A DNA stretch of 64,000 nt, taken from the NCBI GenBank assembly GCA_032622095.1, contig CP136061.1:52031762-52095761 (forward strand), read 5' to 3'. The position numbers and the translations under genes are program-made. Below are positions 13,551 through 24,500 of this stretch, piece by piece. The notes beneath the pieces are model-generated. The model was not told the DNA's origin and made no database searches. It saw only the letters and a program-made list of their open reading frames with translations. Position 1 is the stretch's first letter, and each line of letters begins with the position of its first letter. The DNA comes from Siphonodentalium dalli (Eukaryota > Mollusca > Scaphopoda > Gadilida > Siphonodentaliidae).

Positions 13551-13969
13551 TATCTGTTTTAGTGCACATCAAATGTATTTGTTGTCTTTCCTCTTGTAAT
13601 TTGTCTTTGGTTGTGTTCGCCATTTCGATGGACAACTACATGTACTGACATCAAATGACTGAAATGAGTCAAAATTTAGCAGTGCAGCCAATTATATAGA
13701 TAAACAGAATGAAATAGCATCCAAATTCCAAATGAGCATAAATGATAAAACAAACTTTATTGAGCACTCTTTTAATACTAGTAATTACAGCTACAATGAA
13801 AGCACCTAATCAAAATTCTAAGTTTGGTAAAACTGTCTGTATACAAAGTTTATCTGGCCGTGATGAATAAAACCTATAAATGGGATCATATACATGTATG
13901 TTAGATATCATTACATGATTATTTGAAAACACATATCCGTATGGAAAACAAACTATTTTACCACTGGCC

Positions 13970-14091
13970 AAGTGGTCCTGCTAATATGCTATGATGCTGG
14001 TGGTCCTGCTGAATTGCTATGATGCAGGTAGTGCAATTCATAGCAATTAAGCAGGACCCAACCGCATCATAGCACATTAGCAGGAACACTT
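13970..14091. repeat. Foldback hairpin
   Basis: Imperfect inverted repeat; arms begin AAGTGGTCCTGCTAATATGC and end GCACATTAGCAGGAACACTT. An inner copy of the same word (GGTCCTGCT) makes it a two-step palindrome. Confidence 0.75.
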
Positions 14092-14692
14092 GAACAGGGT
14101 ATATTTACAGTGTCAAATCGAATGGGCATCTTTTAACAACATTTTTGAACAATTTCCTAGAAGTGTTCGAAAATTGAGAACTGAATTTAAATTTTTTTTT
14201 ATGAGGTTTCGATTGAAAAATTTCTAACTTAGCTCATCAGGATTAACATTGTCGCACAGCTATATTCTCTTTCCCAACAAAGTCTATAGAACATACATGT
14301 AAAATTACAGCTATGCTTTAATTAATCAACTCGCCTTATATTACTCGGGTATTACTGCAGTATTCAGGCGTGTTCATGCGATCAACCGCAGTCAGTTATA
14401 CCGCCGCAGAATGTGGTCCACCTCACATTTGCAGTTAGGCTGTATTTTTCATGCGATGTTTATATGAATTTTGTTTTAAAGTTGACATTGTAATCACACC
14501 AGAATTTTTTTTTATTGTTTCAAAATGTCTAGATAGAATTCAGAATTTTTGTGGTAAAAACAATTAACTTGGTTATCACAGTTAACACATATTACTGTGG
14601 TAAGATTACCAGCGGATACCGCATGTCAACAGGGACTGCATGCTCTAATTAATTATCAGGTTTAACATGTTTATACTGGATACAGTTCATTT

Positions 14693-15633
14693 TAAAGGTA
14701 CTCAATCCGGTTCGATGATACCCATATAATCAGATTCCAACATCATACATTTGTATTTAGAAAGGCTGCTTCAGTTACGTTATCAGAATTGATTAATTGC
14801 CCTAAAATAATGCTAACCACTGTCAACTAAAGTATACAATTGCCTGACATATGTTATTTATCAACATGTTGTTCTACAAAATTTGGCCTTATTATCAACA
14901 GAAAGCCTCTTGATTTTAGAGTTATCCATCTTCATCTGAAATTTGGTCCGAGACCGTGGGCCACTATTAATTCTTGATCGTGAAAAATAGTATATTTCAA
15001 AAATTGATATCTAATAACTCTGAGCTTTGATAGGTGGTGGGTTCCTCGACTCGTACCAAATATCTTTTACCCCCCCAAGTCCAAATAAAGAGTAATGTGC
15101 GAGCATTAATTCAGGGGGCCCTTAATCAGATTATGCATCTTTAAATTCAAATACAGTTTAAAGATGCATAATCCGATTAAGTGCCCCTCATTTGCTATTT
15201 ACATATACATGTATATGGAATCGGGGGGGGGGGTAAAAATATTTTAATCAAGTCGAGGGACCCACCTACATGTATCAAAGCTCAGAGTTATTAGATATCA
15301 ATTTTTGAAATTTTAATATTTATCACCATCGATACTTAATAGTGGCCCAGAAAAATTTGACGAGCCGACGGTCTCAGACCAAATTGCGGATGAAGATGGA
15401 TAACTCTAAAATGAAGAGGCTTTGTGTTGATAATAAGGTCAAACTTCGTCGAACAGCATGTTGATAAATATAACGTATCAGGCGATTTTATACTATACAT
15501 GTAGTTGACAGTGGTTAGCATTATTTTTGGGCAATTAATCGATTCTGATATTACTGAAGCAGCATTTCTAAAAAAAATGTTGTTGTTGGAATCTAATTAT
15601 ATGGGGACCATCGAATCTGATTGAGCACCTTTA
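14693..15633. mobile_element. Large foldback element, arms about 460 bp
   Basis: The left half (TAAAGGTACTCAATCCGG onward) reappears reverse-complemented as the right half, ending ATTGAGCACCTTTAA. Matching pairs include CTCTGAGCTTTGATAGGTGG with CCACCTACATGTATCAAAGC, and at the centre a near-perfect palindrome around 15,150 (AGATGCATAATC). No open frame. Arms are about 85-90% alike, so it is not a fresh inverted duplication. Confidence 0.85.
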
Positions 15634-15664
15634 ATAGTTAGCTATATGAGTTATATACACATAA

Positions 15665-16043
15665 GGCGACACCAATTTTTAAGTCCGGTTTACGAACACC
15701 TACAACTTTTTTTCCATTTCATGAAATTTTTTTTTACTTTTTTGTCCCAATTTTTTTTACACGCGTACTGATTTTCATGTGCTGTCGCATCCGGTTCTGC
15801 TTATGATCATTTGTAGATCCATATTTTCATGTATTTCATGACAAGAAATGTCTTGTTTGGTTCAGAATTTCATTCGAAATTTTTTTTTCTCACAATTTTT
15901 GTAAAATTTATGTCAAATTTCAAGATTTACTTGAGGGGGGGACAATTTTTTTTATTTTTATTTTTTCCCCCTCCTGCATCTACTTTTTTTCTCCCCACAT
16001 CAGCCCACATGTTCGTAAACCAGACTTAAAAATTGGTGTCGCC
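15665..16043 (-). mobile_element. Harbinger/Tourist-like MITE, copy 2
   Basis: 379 bp, the reverse complement of the 8,339-8,715 element along its whole length. Perfect TAA duplication at 15,662-15,664 and 16,044-16,046; ends GGCGACACCAATTTTTAAG. Confidence 0.85.
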
Positions 16044-16071
16044 TAATAGACATTTAAACTTTGAAAATTGT

Positions 16072-16289
16072 AGGTTTCCGGATGATAACTTCAGTTTGTG
16101 TGATCATATCTGAACCAAATGTGGTATGTAAGTTTATCAGACCAAAATACAGGTCAAGTTCGAATATAGGTGTGCTCCGCTCATTTTTGCGAGAGTTATG
16201 GCCCTTTTTCGACTTAGAATCGTGTTAATTTCTGGTTTCCGCATCATAATTTTAGTTTGTGTGATCAAATCTGAATCAAATTTGGTATG
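16072..16289 (+). repeat. Two-copy direct repeat
   Basis: A 56-bp block (GGTTTCCGGATGATAACTTC to AATGTGGTATG) recurs 162 bp later at 16,234-16,289. The intervening sequence contains GAGAGTTATGGCCC, a word I associate with molluscan interspersed repeats (weak recollection). Confidence 0.65.
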
Positions 16290-16299
16290 ATAGTTTATT

Positions 16300-17630
16300 A
16301 TCCACCATTTCATGGGACACTGGTTGGATTGTTCTGAAATGTAGTATCGGATTTAGGGGACCTTGATATATTTTTCAGACAAGCTGATGCCCCAAAGAAG
16401 CCACTTTTTCTCACATTTGCTGAAATAGTATCCAAAACATCAACATATCAAGAGCCATTAGACTGAATTAGATAAAAATATATCACTTGGGTCTGTTTAA
16501 GCTGGAAAATACTCAAATTTTTTATAATTTTCTGCTATTATATCTGCATACTAGCCTTTTTGCTGAATCGTGAATGCCGGTTATATTGCCGTGTGAAATC
16601 CTAGTACCAGATAACATTGGGTATGTACATGTATATAGCATACCACCTGAAAATGGCTTGAATATCACATACCAAAGCGGGGTGGGGGTGTGTGTGACAC
16701 CCTCCTTGATCATAGTCTGTATTCTACAGGGTATGTTAACTGTTTCGAGTTGGTGCAATTAATGTGATTGTTTAATCTCTACCATCTGAAATCTATTTAT
16801 AGCATATTTTGCTATCTGATCAATATTGCTACTTAGTACTGATATAAAACAGGATAAAGATGGTGTGTCTCTTTCCCGAATGTTCTGTTTACATGTACAT
16901 TTGGGGGTTTATGAGTCAAATAATATCAGACAACATGTCCTTCTAACACTAAGAAATAATATGTTCTTATGAACCAGGACAAAATATGACTATTTCTGGA
17001 GCATTACAGCACATTATTACAAATCTATATTTGTAAGCAGTAAGATAATGACAGGAAACATGTCCTCAGACTAAGAAATAATTTTTTGGTGTGTATTTCA
17101 CACCACAGCTCATGTGTATACTCACATTAGTTTATGTCATTCAAAGGGAGAAACCCATTTAGAAAGTTTAAATGAGACAAAACTACCTCACTGTAGATGT
17201 AGTTGCAAGGTACAACATGTACATGTATTCTGGTAAATGACATTGGAACTAAAATAATGATTTTTGTGTCCACCGGTATGTCATGTACCGGTACTAGTAT
17301 ACATTGCAACTACATGTACATGTAACTTGCCTAACATACCATATACATGTATGAAGAGGGACTTTGCAAGTGTTTTTTAATCAAAATTTTAACCCAACTC
17401 TTGTTGTCAGTAAGTTTTAACCCATGCAGTTTAATGAGTTTATATATTTATATATTACATGTGTTTCTATACATGTATTTTATCTTTAGTTAGTTTGTTG
17501 TCCTTGAATAAACTTGTATTGCTGCACAATCAGTTTCCTTAATGTTCTATTATACTAAAACAACTCCATTGATAACAATACCCCTGCATCCCATCAAAAT
17601 CTACTTCATTGCCATCCTCATCATTTCACT
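16300..17630. other. Non-coding
   Basis: No gene recognised; short ACATGTA palindromes only. Confidence 0.5.
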
Positions 17631-17635
17631 TTGGT

Positions 17636-18482
17636 ATCCCCACCCAGGTGTACCTTGGTGTTATTCACCCAGGTGTTCCTTGGTGTTTCCTACCCATGTG
17701 TACCTTGGTGTTTTCTTACCCAGGTGTACCTTGGTGTTTTCTTACCCAGGTGTACCTTGGTGTTTTCTTACCCAGGTGTACCTTGGTGTTTTCCTGCCCA
17801 GGTGTACCTTGGTGTTTCCTTACCTGGGTGTACCTTGGGGTTTTCTAACCCAGGTGCATCTCAATGGGAAATCCACCTGGGTAAGAAAACACCAAGGTAC
17901 ACCGGCGTAAAAAAAACACCAAGGTATACCTGGGTTGGAAACATCAAGGTACACCTGGGTGGGGAACACCCAGGTAGGAAACACCAGGGTACACCTGGGT
18001 GAATAACACCAAGGTACACCTGGGTGGGAAACACCCAGGTAGGAAACACCAGGGTACACCTGGGTGAATAACACCAAGGTACACCTGGGTGGGAAACACC
18101 CAGGTAGGAAACACCAGGGTACACCTGGGTGAATAACACCAAGGTAACCTGGATGGGAAACACCCAGGTAGGAAACACCAGGGTACACCTGGGTAAATAC
18201 CACCATGGTACACCTGGGTGGGGATACACCCAGGTAGGAAACACCAGGGTAGACCTGGGTGGGAAACACCCAGGTAGGGTACACCTGGGTGTGGTCACCT
18301 GGGTAATTACACCCAGGTTTACCCATACCAGGGTTTTTATCCAGTTTCAGGTGGGTAAATCATGGTAAAACCCAGGTTTCGCGGGGTCTTGATGGTTGGT
18401 GGATGTCTTGGTAGATAGATTTTTACCTGGGTTTCGGCCCAAAAAACCTGGGTGGATTTACCCAGGTACATTTTTATATGGG
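17636..18482. repeat. Inverted minisatellite array, CCAGGTGTACCTTGG units
   Basis: Units of about 26 bp (ACCCAGGTGTACCTTGGTGT plus TTTCTT) run forward from 17,640 to 17,865 and then in reverse complement, in longer 45-65 bp composite units, from 17,876 to about 18,300, so the block can fold on itself around 17,870. 18,300-18,482 is degenerate CCCAGGT sequence ending with the inverted match to 4,306. Several long open frames over it are repeat artefacts. Confidence 0.85.
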
Positions 18483-18775
18483 AAGCATAATGTTTCAAAC
18501 GATCGTGTGTGCAATTGTTTTCCTAATCCAATATCCCTCAATTATAATTTGATTACGTTTTGTACACGGAAATTCGAATTTTAAGAGACGCCATTTTATG
18601 GCTGGAGCCATAAAATCAATTTATATTAAATTATTAACTTTTAAATTATTAAATTTTAAGATAGCCTATTAACCTGAGCGTTTACAGAATACATCTTCGA
18701 CTCAAATTACTTATATTTCTATATAGTATCGATAATAGATCGTTGTTATCACCCGGAATTTATTGAAAATGGCGT

Positions 18776-19239
18776 ACAGTACCCCTTTAACCACATCAGA
18801 CTTATTGGTAATTTTTCAGGATTTAAAATCCTGAAAAATTACAAATTATTCTGCTCTGGTTAAGTGGTCAATTACTTTGAACATTACTGTATGAGGATTG
18901 AGTTATCATTAAATCTCAAATCCTTATATTGGTTACAGTAATGCCCAAAGTAATTGACCACTTAACCACAGCAGAATTATGGGTATTTTTTCAGCATTTA
19001 AAATCCTGATAAATTACCCATTATTCTGCTGTGCTTAAGTGGTCAATTACTTTGAACATTACTGTATTAGGATTGAGTTATCATTAAACATCAAATCCTT
19101 ATATTGGTTACAGTAATGCCCAAAGTAATTGACCACTTAACCACAGCATAATTATGGGTAATTTTTCAGGATTTAAAATCATGAAAAAATACCCATAATT
19201 TTGCTGTGGTTAAGTGATCAATTACTTTGGACATTACTG
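18776..19239. repeat. Tandem array of three CAGTAATG foldback units
   Basis: Three hairpins of about 115-130 bp (18,776-18,889, 18,936-19,064, 19,111-19,239), each reading CAGTAATGCCCAAAGTAATT to AATTACTTTGAACATTACTG except the first, whose left arm is altered. Spacers of 46 bp (GAGTTATCATTAAA... CCTTATATTGGT) are also repeated, so a unit of about 175 bp was amplified in tandem. Confidence 0.85.
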
Positions 19240-19704
19240 TATGTAGATGGAGTTAAACCTCACAACAGTGTGTTGGGGATTTGGACCTTGACTTGGGACC
19301 TTTGGTTTTTAACGCAACAAATGCGCGTACACCTTATACAAAAATTTCTTATGTAACCAGAGTTTTTCTTGGATAAGATGAGTTTGAAGCCTGCTAACAT
19401 TTCAAAATGTTGTCAGTTTTGTATTCTCTGCAGCGGAACTCGACGCATTGAAGCAAAGGTTACAAGAGATAAAATGTGTACGAAACGAGACTATAATACA
19501 AATAAAAAAATAAATTCAGGGAGGGGTGGGCGATACAGGGAACTAAGTGTTGAACCGATATAAATTTATAGAGCGATAATGACCAATGTTGACATATTAT
19601 GCATCTCAACTCTACTGAACATTGCAACAAGGCTATAAAATAGGGGGTGTCAGAATCTTAGTCATCTCTATATTGTGCCAGAATAGTCATTTATGGACTT
19701 CTAT
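19240..19704. other. Non-coding flank of the LINE, satellite-like at its end
   Basis: No gene. Near 19,560-19,610 is a phrase (TTATAGAGCGATAATGACCA ATGTTGACA split by one space here) that recurs beyond the LINE at about 25,755, 26,080 and 26,155. Confidence 0.5.
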
Positions 19705-19945
19705 AAGATGTTGGGTTGCCAGACTTCCGGTAATGACGTCATCGTGAACACGCGGTGACCGGCGAGCTCCGTAAAAAAAATGTCAATTAAAACAGCTTTA
19801 GCCCGTGTCATTAAGTAATTACAGAACAAACTGGAGGAGCAACGTCCTATAAATTGAAAGGCGATAAAAAAACAGCGCAGAATTTGTAACAAAAGTAAGG
19901 AAAAAGCAGTCGTGTCGTATTGGCTCGAAAATAGGTGAAATAAAA

Positions 19946-20788
19946 ATGATAAAAACAACAACAAAAACGATGGAAACCAGATCCAAAAAAGATGATAAAC
20001 CGGAACCGACTTACGAATGTAAGAACTTCGAGGATATTTCAAAATGTTTCAAAATGTTACATGATTCCTTAGGAGGTAAAATTGACAGTGTGGAACAAAA
20101 AGTGGAAGATCTTGCACTGAAAGTTGAGGCGGTGGAACAATCGGCGAAAGAGGTCAAAATAAAAGTAACAGAAATAGAAGTGAAAACTGTACCTCAGCTT
20201 GAGAACAGAATAACAGACCTGGAAGAAAGATTGGCCGAATTAGATGTAATGTTCACTGAAAAAGAAAAAGAAACCGAGGAAAGACTTGAAGAAGTAGGAT
20301 TCAGAACAGGAATATTGGAAGAAAAAACTCATTCGTTGGAAGATGCACAGACCAAGATCGATCTCTGGGGCAGAAAGTGGAACCTTATAGTTAAAGGAAT
20401 AAAAGGCAGCGATAAGGAGAATTCTGGACTGACTCTTCAAAAAACATTAAAATCATTTGAAAACAATCTCGGCATAGAAGAAGCAAGAATAGCAAAAATG
20501 GGTCTGGCAGCATGTCACCGACTACCAACTGGAAGAGAAGGAACACCAGATATTATTATTAGACTGTTAAATCTGGAAGACAGAGATTACATACTCGAGG
20601 AAGCTAAGAAACTAAAACCGGGATCAGGATATGGAATAGCAGTGGACTTGCCTTCAATCCTTTCAAAGTTAAGAGGCAGATTACTTAAAGAAAGAGCGGA
20701 AATGTCACCTGAGCTAAAAAAAACGAACAAAACTCGTGTACCTCAAAAGGGAACCTTTCTTGAAGCTTCAGACAAAGCAAATCTTTAA
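19946..20788 (+). CDS. LINE ORF1 protein (coiled coil plus RRM-like domain)
   Basis: 280 residues. A charged N-terminus (about 1-30) precedes a heptad-rich coiled coil (about 45-150, many E/K with V/L/I spacing such as VEDLALKVEAVEQSAKEVKI). About 150-240 resembles the L1 ORF1p RRM: WGRKWNLIVKGIKGSD followed by LEDRDYILEEAKKLKPG. The C-terminal basic stretch (LRGRLLKERAEM) matches the end of the L1 CTD. In L1 elements this protein trimerises, coats the RNA and acts as a nucleic acid chaperone. The ATG at 19,946 follows the last upstream stop and gives the whole coiled coil; a later in-frame ATG at 19,970 is possible. No zinc knuckle is seen. Confidence 0.85.
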   Translation: MIKTTTKTMETRSKKDDKPEPTYECKNFEDISKCFKMLHDSLGGKIDSVEQKVEDLALKVEAVEQSAKEVKIKVTEIEVKTVPQLENRITDLEERLAELDVMFTEKEKETEERLEEVGFRTGILEEKTHSLEDAQTKIDLWGRKWNLIVKGIKGSDKENSGLTLQKTLKSFENNLGIEEARIAKMGLAACHRLPTGREGTPDIIIRLLNLEDRDYILEEAKKLKPGSGYGIAVDLPSILSKLRGRLLKERAEMSPELKKTNKTRVPQKGTFLEASDKANL

Positions 20789-20982
20789 GAGATAAACAGT
20801 CGGGGAGAGTGATCATTCTGTTGTACAATTCAGATGAACTAGTAGTATAAACTGTGATGAAAACAATTAACCCAAATTTTTGTTTGTTTTTTCAGGTTAT
20901 TGTTGTTAAATTATTACTTATAATTCAGGTAACTTATTGTCCTCCTAGATAATTGCATAGAACATACTATAGATACATATAT

Positions 20983-21122
20983 TCCAAAATGGAGTTAGGG
21001 ATAATTTAATTTCACCGGGTGTAAATTGAAAAAAATATATATAGACATATATTTTTCATAACAGTTCCAAGATGGAGTTTGGGGATAATTTAATTTCACC
21101 TTTTGTAAATTGAAAAAAATAT
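20983..21122 (+). repeat. Short direct duplication in the LINE inter-ORF spacer
   Basis: About 60 bp containing AGGGATAATTTAATTTCACC (20,997 onward) recurs at about 21,065-21,122, placing two copies just before the hairpin. Confidence 0.8.
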
Positions 21123-21124
21123 CT

Positions 21125-21230
21125 CGAGTCTGGACGGGTCAAATTGGGTAATGTGTCTCTTGGACTCATAAGGTGCATATGCTTGGTGGGTCTAAGAGAC
21201 ACATTCCCTGGTTTTACCTGTCCGGACTCG
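21125..21230 (+). promoter_or_regulatory. Long hairpin in LINE inter-ORF region
   Basis: A stem-loop of 106 nt upstream of ORF2: outer arms CGAGTCTGGACGGGT (21,125-21,139) and ACCTGTCCGGACTCG (21,216-21,230), inner arms AATGTGTCTCTT (21,150-21,161) and AAGAGACACATT (21,194-21,205). ORF1 ends at 20,788 and ORF2 starts at 21,526 with 737 nt between, so ORF2 needs reinitiation or internal entry; the structure could help, but that is inference. Confidence 0.55.
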
Positions 21231-21525
21231 AAAACAAGTGTTTGGAATATAAGTCCCAATTTAGTACTTAAGAAAATAATATTTAAAATCTTATATATCT
21301 ATTTTATATATGCTACCTTAACTGATTTAAATATGTAACAGGGAAAAATGAAGATATATAGAGGAGCTCGCAAGTCTAGATGCAAAATAGATATTAAGTG
21401 CGGGAAGCACACAATGTTATTAATTTATGTTCATTTTCAAGGGGTGGGTGGGAGGGGGGTAAAAAAAAACAAAAAAACAAGCTGTCTTTTTAATCACATG
21501 GTACATTTGAATAACAACACATTTA

Positions 21526-24500
21526 ATGTCAATTAAGATAGGAGCAGTGAACTGCAGGGGACTTGGGTCAGACAATACTAAAAGAAGAGATATATTCAAT
21601 ATTTTTAGACAAAAGTATGATATTAGCATCTTCATTGATACCCATGCCACAAAAAAATGTGAGCGTATCTGGAGAAATGAATGGGGAAACGAAATGAAAT
21701 TTGCATCCTTCAGTAGTAATAGCAGAGGCATTGCGATTGGGTTCAAAAGCTCCTTTGAATATAAAATTCATAATTGCATCTCGGAGGAAAATGGAAATTA
21801 TCTTATAATAGATATAACAATTAAAAATCAAAGACTTTCACTAGTAGCAATATATGGTCCGAATAAAGATAATATAATTTTTTTTGAGAAAGTGAAAGAA
21901 AAGGTTATAGAACTCGGCAACTTATCTACTATCTGGGTGGGGGATTGGAATGTTGTGCAAAATTTTGAAAAAGATACATATAAATATAAGAAATTTAACA
22001 ACCCAAAAAATCATGAAGAAGTGGGAAAAATAATTAAAGAACTAGATTTAATAGACATATGGAGGAAACATAATCCGGATAAAAAAAGATATACATGGTA
22101 TGGTCCAAATAAAAAATGTAGCAGACTTGACTATTTCCTTATATCAAATGATTTAGAACCTTTGGTCACATCCGTCAATATTGAAACAAAATATAGATCT
22201 GACCACGCATCAATAAATATTGAACTTGCAATTGAAAAACAAACGAGAGGAAATGGAACGTGGAAATTTAACAATTCTCTTCAAAGAGAGGCACATTATG
22301 TGCAACAGGTAAAAGAAATAATAATAAAGACAGTAGATCAATACACAGTAACAGGATACAAAATAAAGGAATCAAAATACAACATAGATGATCAAATGCT
22401 GTGGGAAATGATAAAGTTAAATATAAGAGGGAAAACAATAGCATATTGTTCAAATAGAAAGAAAAATATTATCCAAAAGCAAAGAGAACTAGAACAAAAG
22501 ATAGAACAAAATCAAAAACTATTTGATGAAACAAAAATGGAAAAGTACCAAAAAGAGGGAGAAGTGTTAGAGAATGAGTTATATACCTTAAGACAAACTC
22601 ATGTAAAGGGACTGATGATTAGGGCTAAAGCACAATGGTATGCAGAAGGGGAAAAGAATACAAAATACTTTGCATATTTAGAAAAAAGAAACTACACGGA
22701 AAAACTTATCCCAAAAATAATACGCGAAGATGGTACTTCTACATCCGACATAGAAGAAATTTTGGAAGCACAAAGAAATTTTTATAGTGCTTTATACAGT
22801 GAAAATGAAGAAAAAAATATAAAGTGTAATGAAACAAGCTATAACCAATTTATGGATTCTAACAACCCTTTTCTGGGTAACAAATCCTGTGATGAGACAA
22901 AAGCATGTGAAGGACTTATAACAAACATAGAATTAGTAAACGCCTTGAAAATGTCAAAAAACAACAAATCACCTGGGATAGATGGTTTTACAGCCGAGTT
23001 CTATAAATTTTTCTGGAACGATATCTCAAGTTATCTGTTGAACTCTATAAATGATGCATTTAAAAAAGGACATATGTCAATATCGCAATGCCAAGGAGTG
23101 ATAACCTGCTTACCTAAGCCAGGAAAAGACAAATCATATATTAAAAATCTTAGGCCTATCACTCTTTTGAATGTAGACTATAAACTGGCTTCAGCAGTAA
23201 TTGCTAATAGAATAAAAACACAAATTAAAACAATGATAAGTGATACACAAAAAGGGTTCCTGAAAGGAAGATATATAGGGGAATGTACACGCTTAACCTA
23301 TGATTTGATAATAGACTGCCAAGAACAAAATATCCCTGGTTTAATTCTACTATTAGATTATGAAAAAGCTTTTGATTCAATAAAATGGAAATTCATTCAG
23401 AAAACCTTAGAATTTTTCGGTTTTGGGAAAAATATATGCAAATGGGTGACAACATTATACAATAAAACAAACAGTCTTGTTATCAATAACGGACATTTGT
23501 CACAGCAATTTAACCTCCAAAAGGGAGTTAGACAGGGAGATCCTTTGTCTCCCTATCTATTAATTCTTAGTATTGAATTATTTTCGGCAGCTTTAAAATA
23601 TGATAATAATATAAAAGGGATAACAATTAACGATAAAGAAGTTAAAATAAGTCAGTATGCTGACGATTCAGTAATATGGCTAGATGGTAGTGAATCATCA
23701 CTCAAAGGGGCAATTGATCTCATTAACGCGTTTGAAAAAATATCAGGCTTAAGGGCAAACTTTGAAAAAACTGAAGCTATATGGTTTGGATCCAAAAGAG
23801 GATGCACACAAACCTTAAAGAATAACACTAAAATAAAGTGGAACTACCAGGGAAAGTTTAAAACACTGGGGATTTTGTTTGACTTAGAAGATCCTCTTCT
23901 TGTATCTGAAAATTGGAATGAAAAGAAAAATAAAATGGAAAACATTTTAAAACATTGGGCATTGAGGACACTGTCTCACATTGGAAAAACTACTGTGATA
24001 AAAATGCTAATTTTACCAATTATTATACAAATCTTGACTGTTTTACCAGAACCACCTGCACACATATTGAAGGAAATGCAGGGCTTGCTGTTTCAGTTTT
24101 TTTGGAATGGAAAAAGAGATAAAATTAAGAGAGACACACTAGTCCAAAATATTGAAAATGGTGGACTAAAAATTCCAGATATTAAAAGCTTTTCAAAATC
24201 CTTAAAAATAACATGGCTTAGAAAATTCCTAGATCCCTTTAACTATTCAGATTGGAAAATCATTTTAATAGATAAATTGCATATATATGGAGGCTCAGCT
24301 CTTCTAAATTTAAATAAAGCCAGTCTGATGAGAATTGCTAAGCGATTCAATCCATTCTGGAGAGATGTCTTAATAGCTTATGCAACATTATCCACAGACC
24401 CAAATACAGAAGTAGAATATAAGAAACAGCCACTCTTCCATAACTTACACATTCAGAGAGAAAAAAAACCTTTAATTTATAAAAACTGGATAGAAAAACA

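Noticed and set aside
17542-18368. Overlapping frames of 79-168 codons rich in CFLPRCTLVF-like repeats
   Set aside because: Translation of the CCAGGTGTACCTTGG array; present on both strands in several phases.
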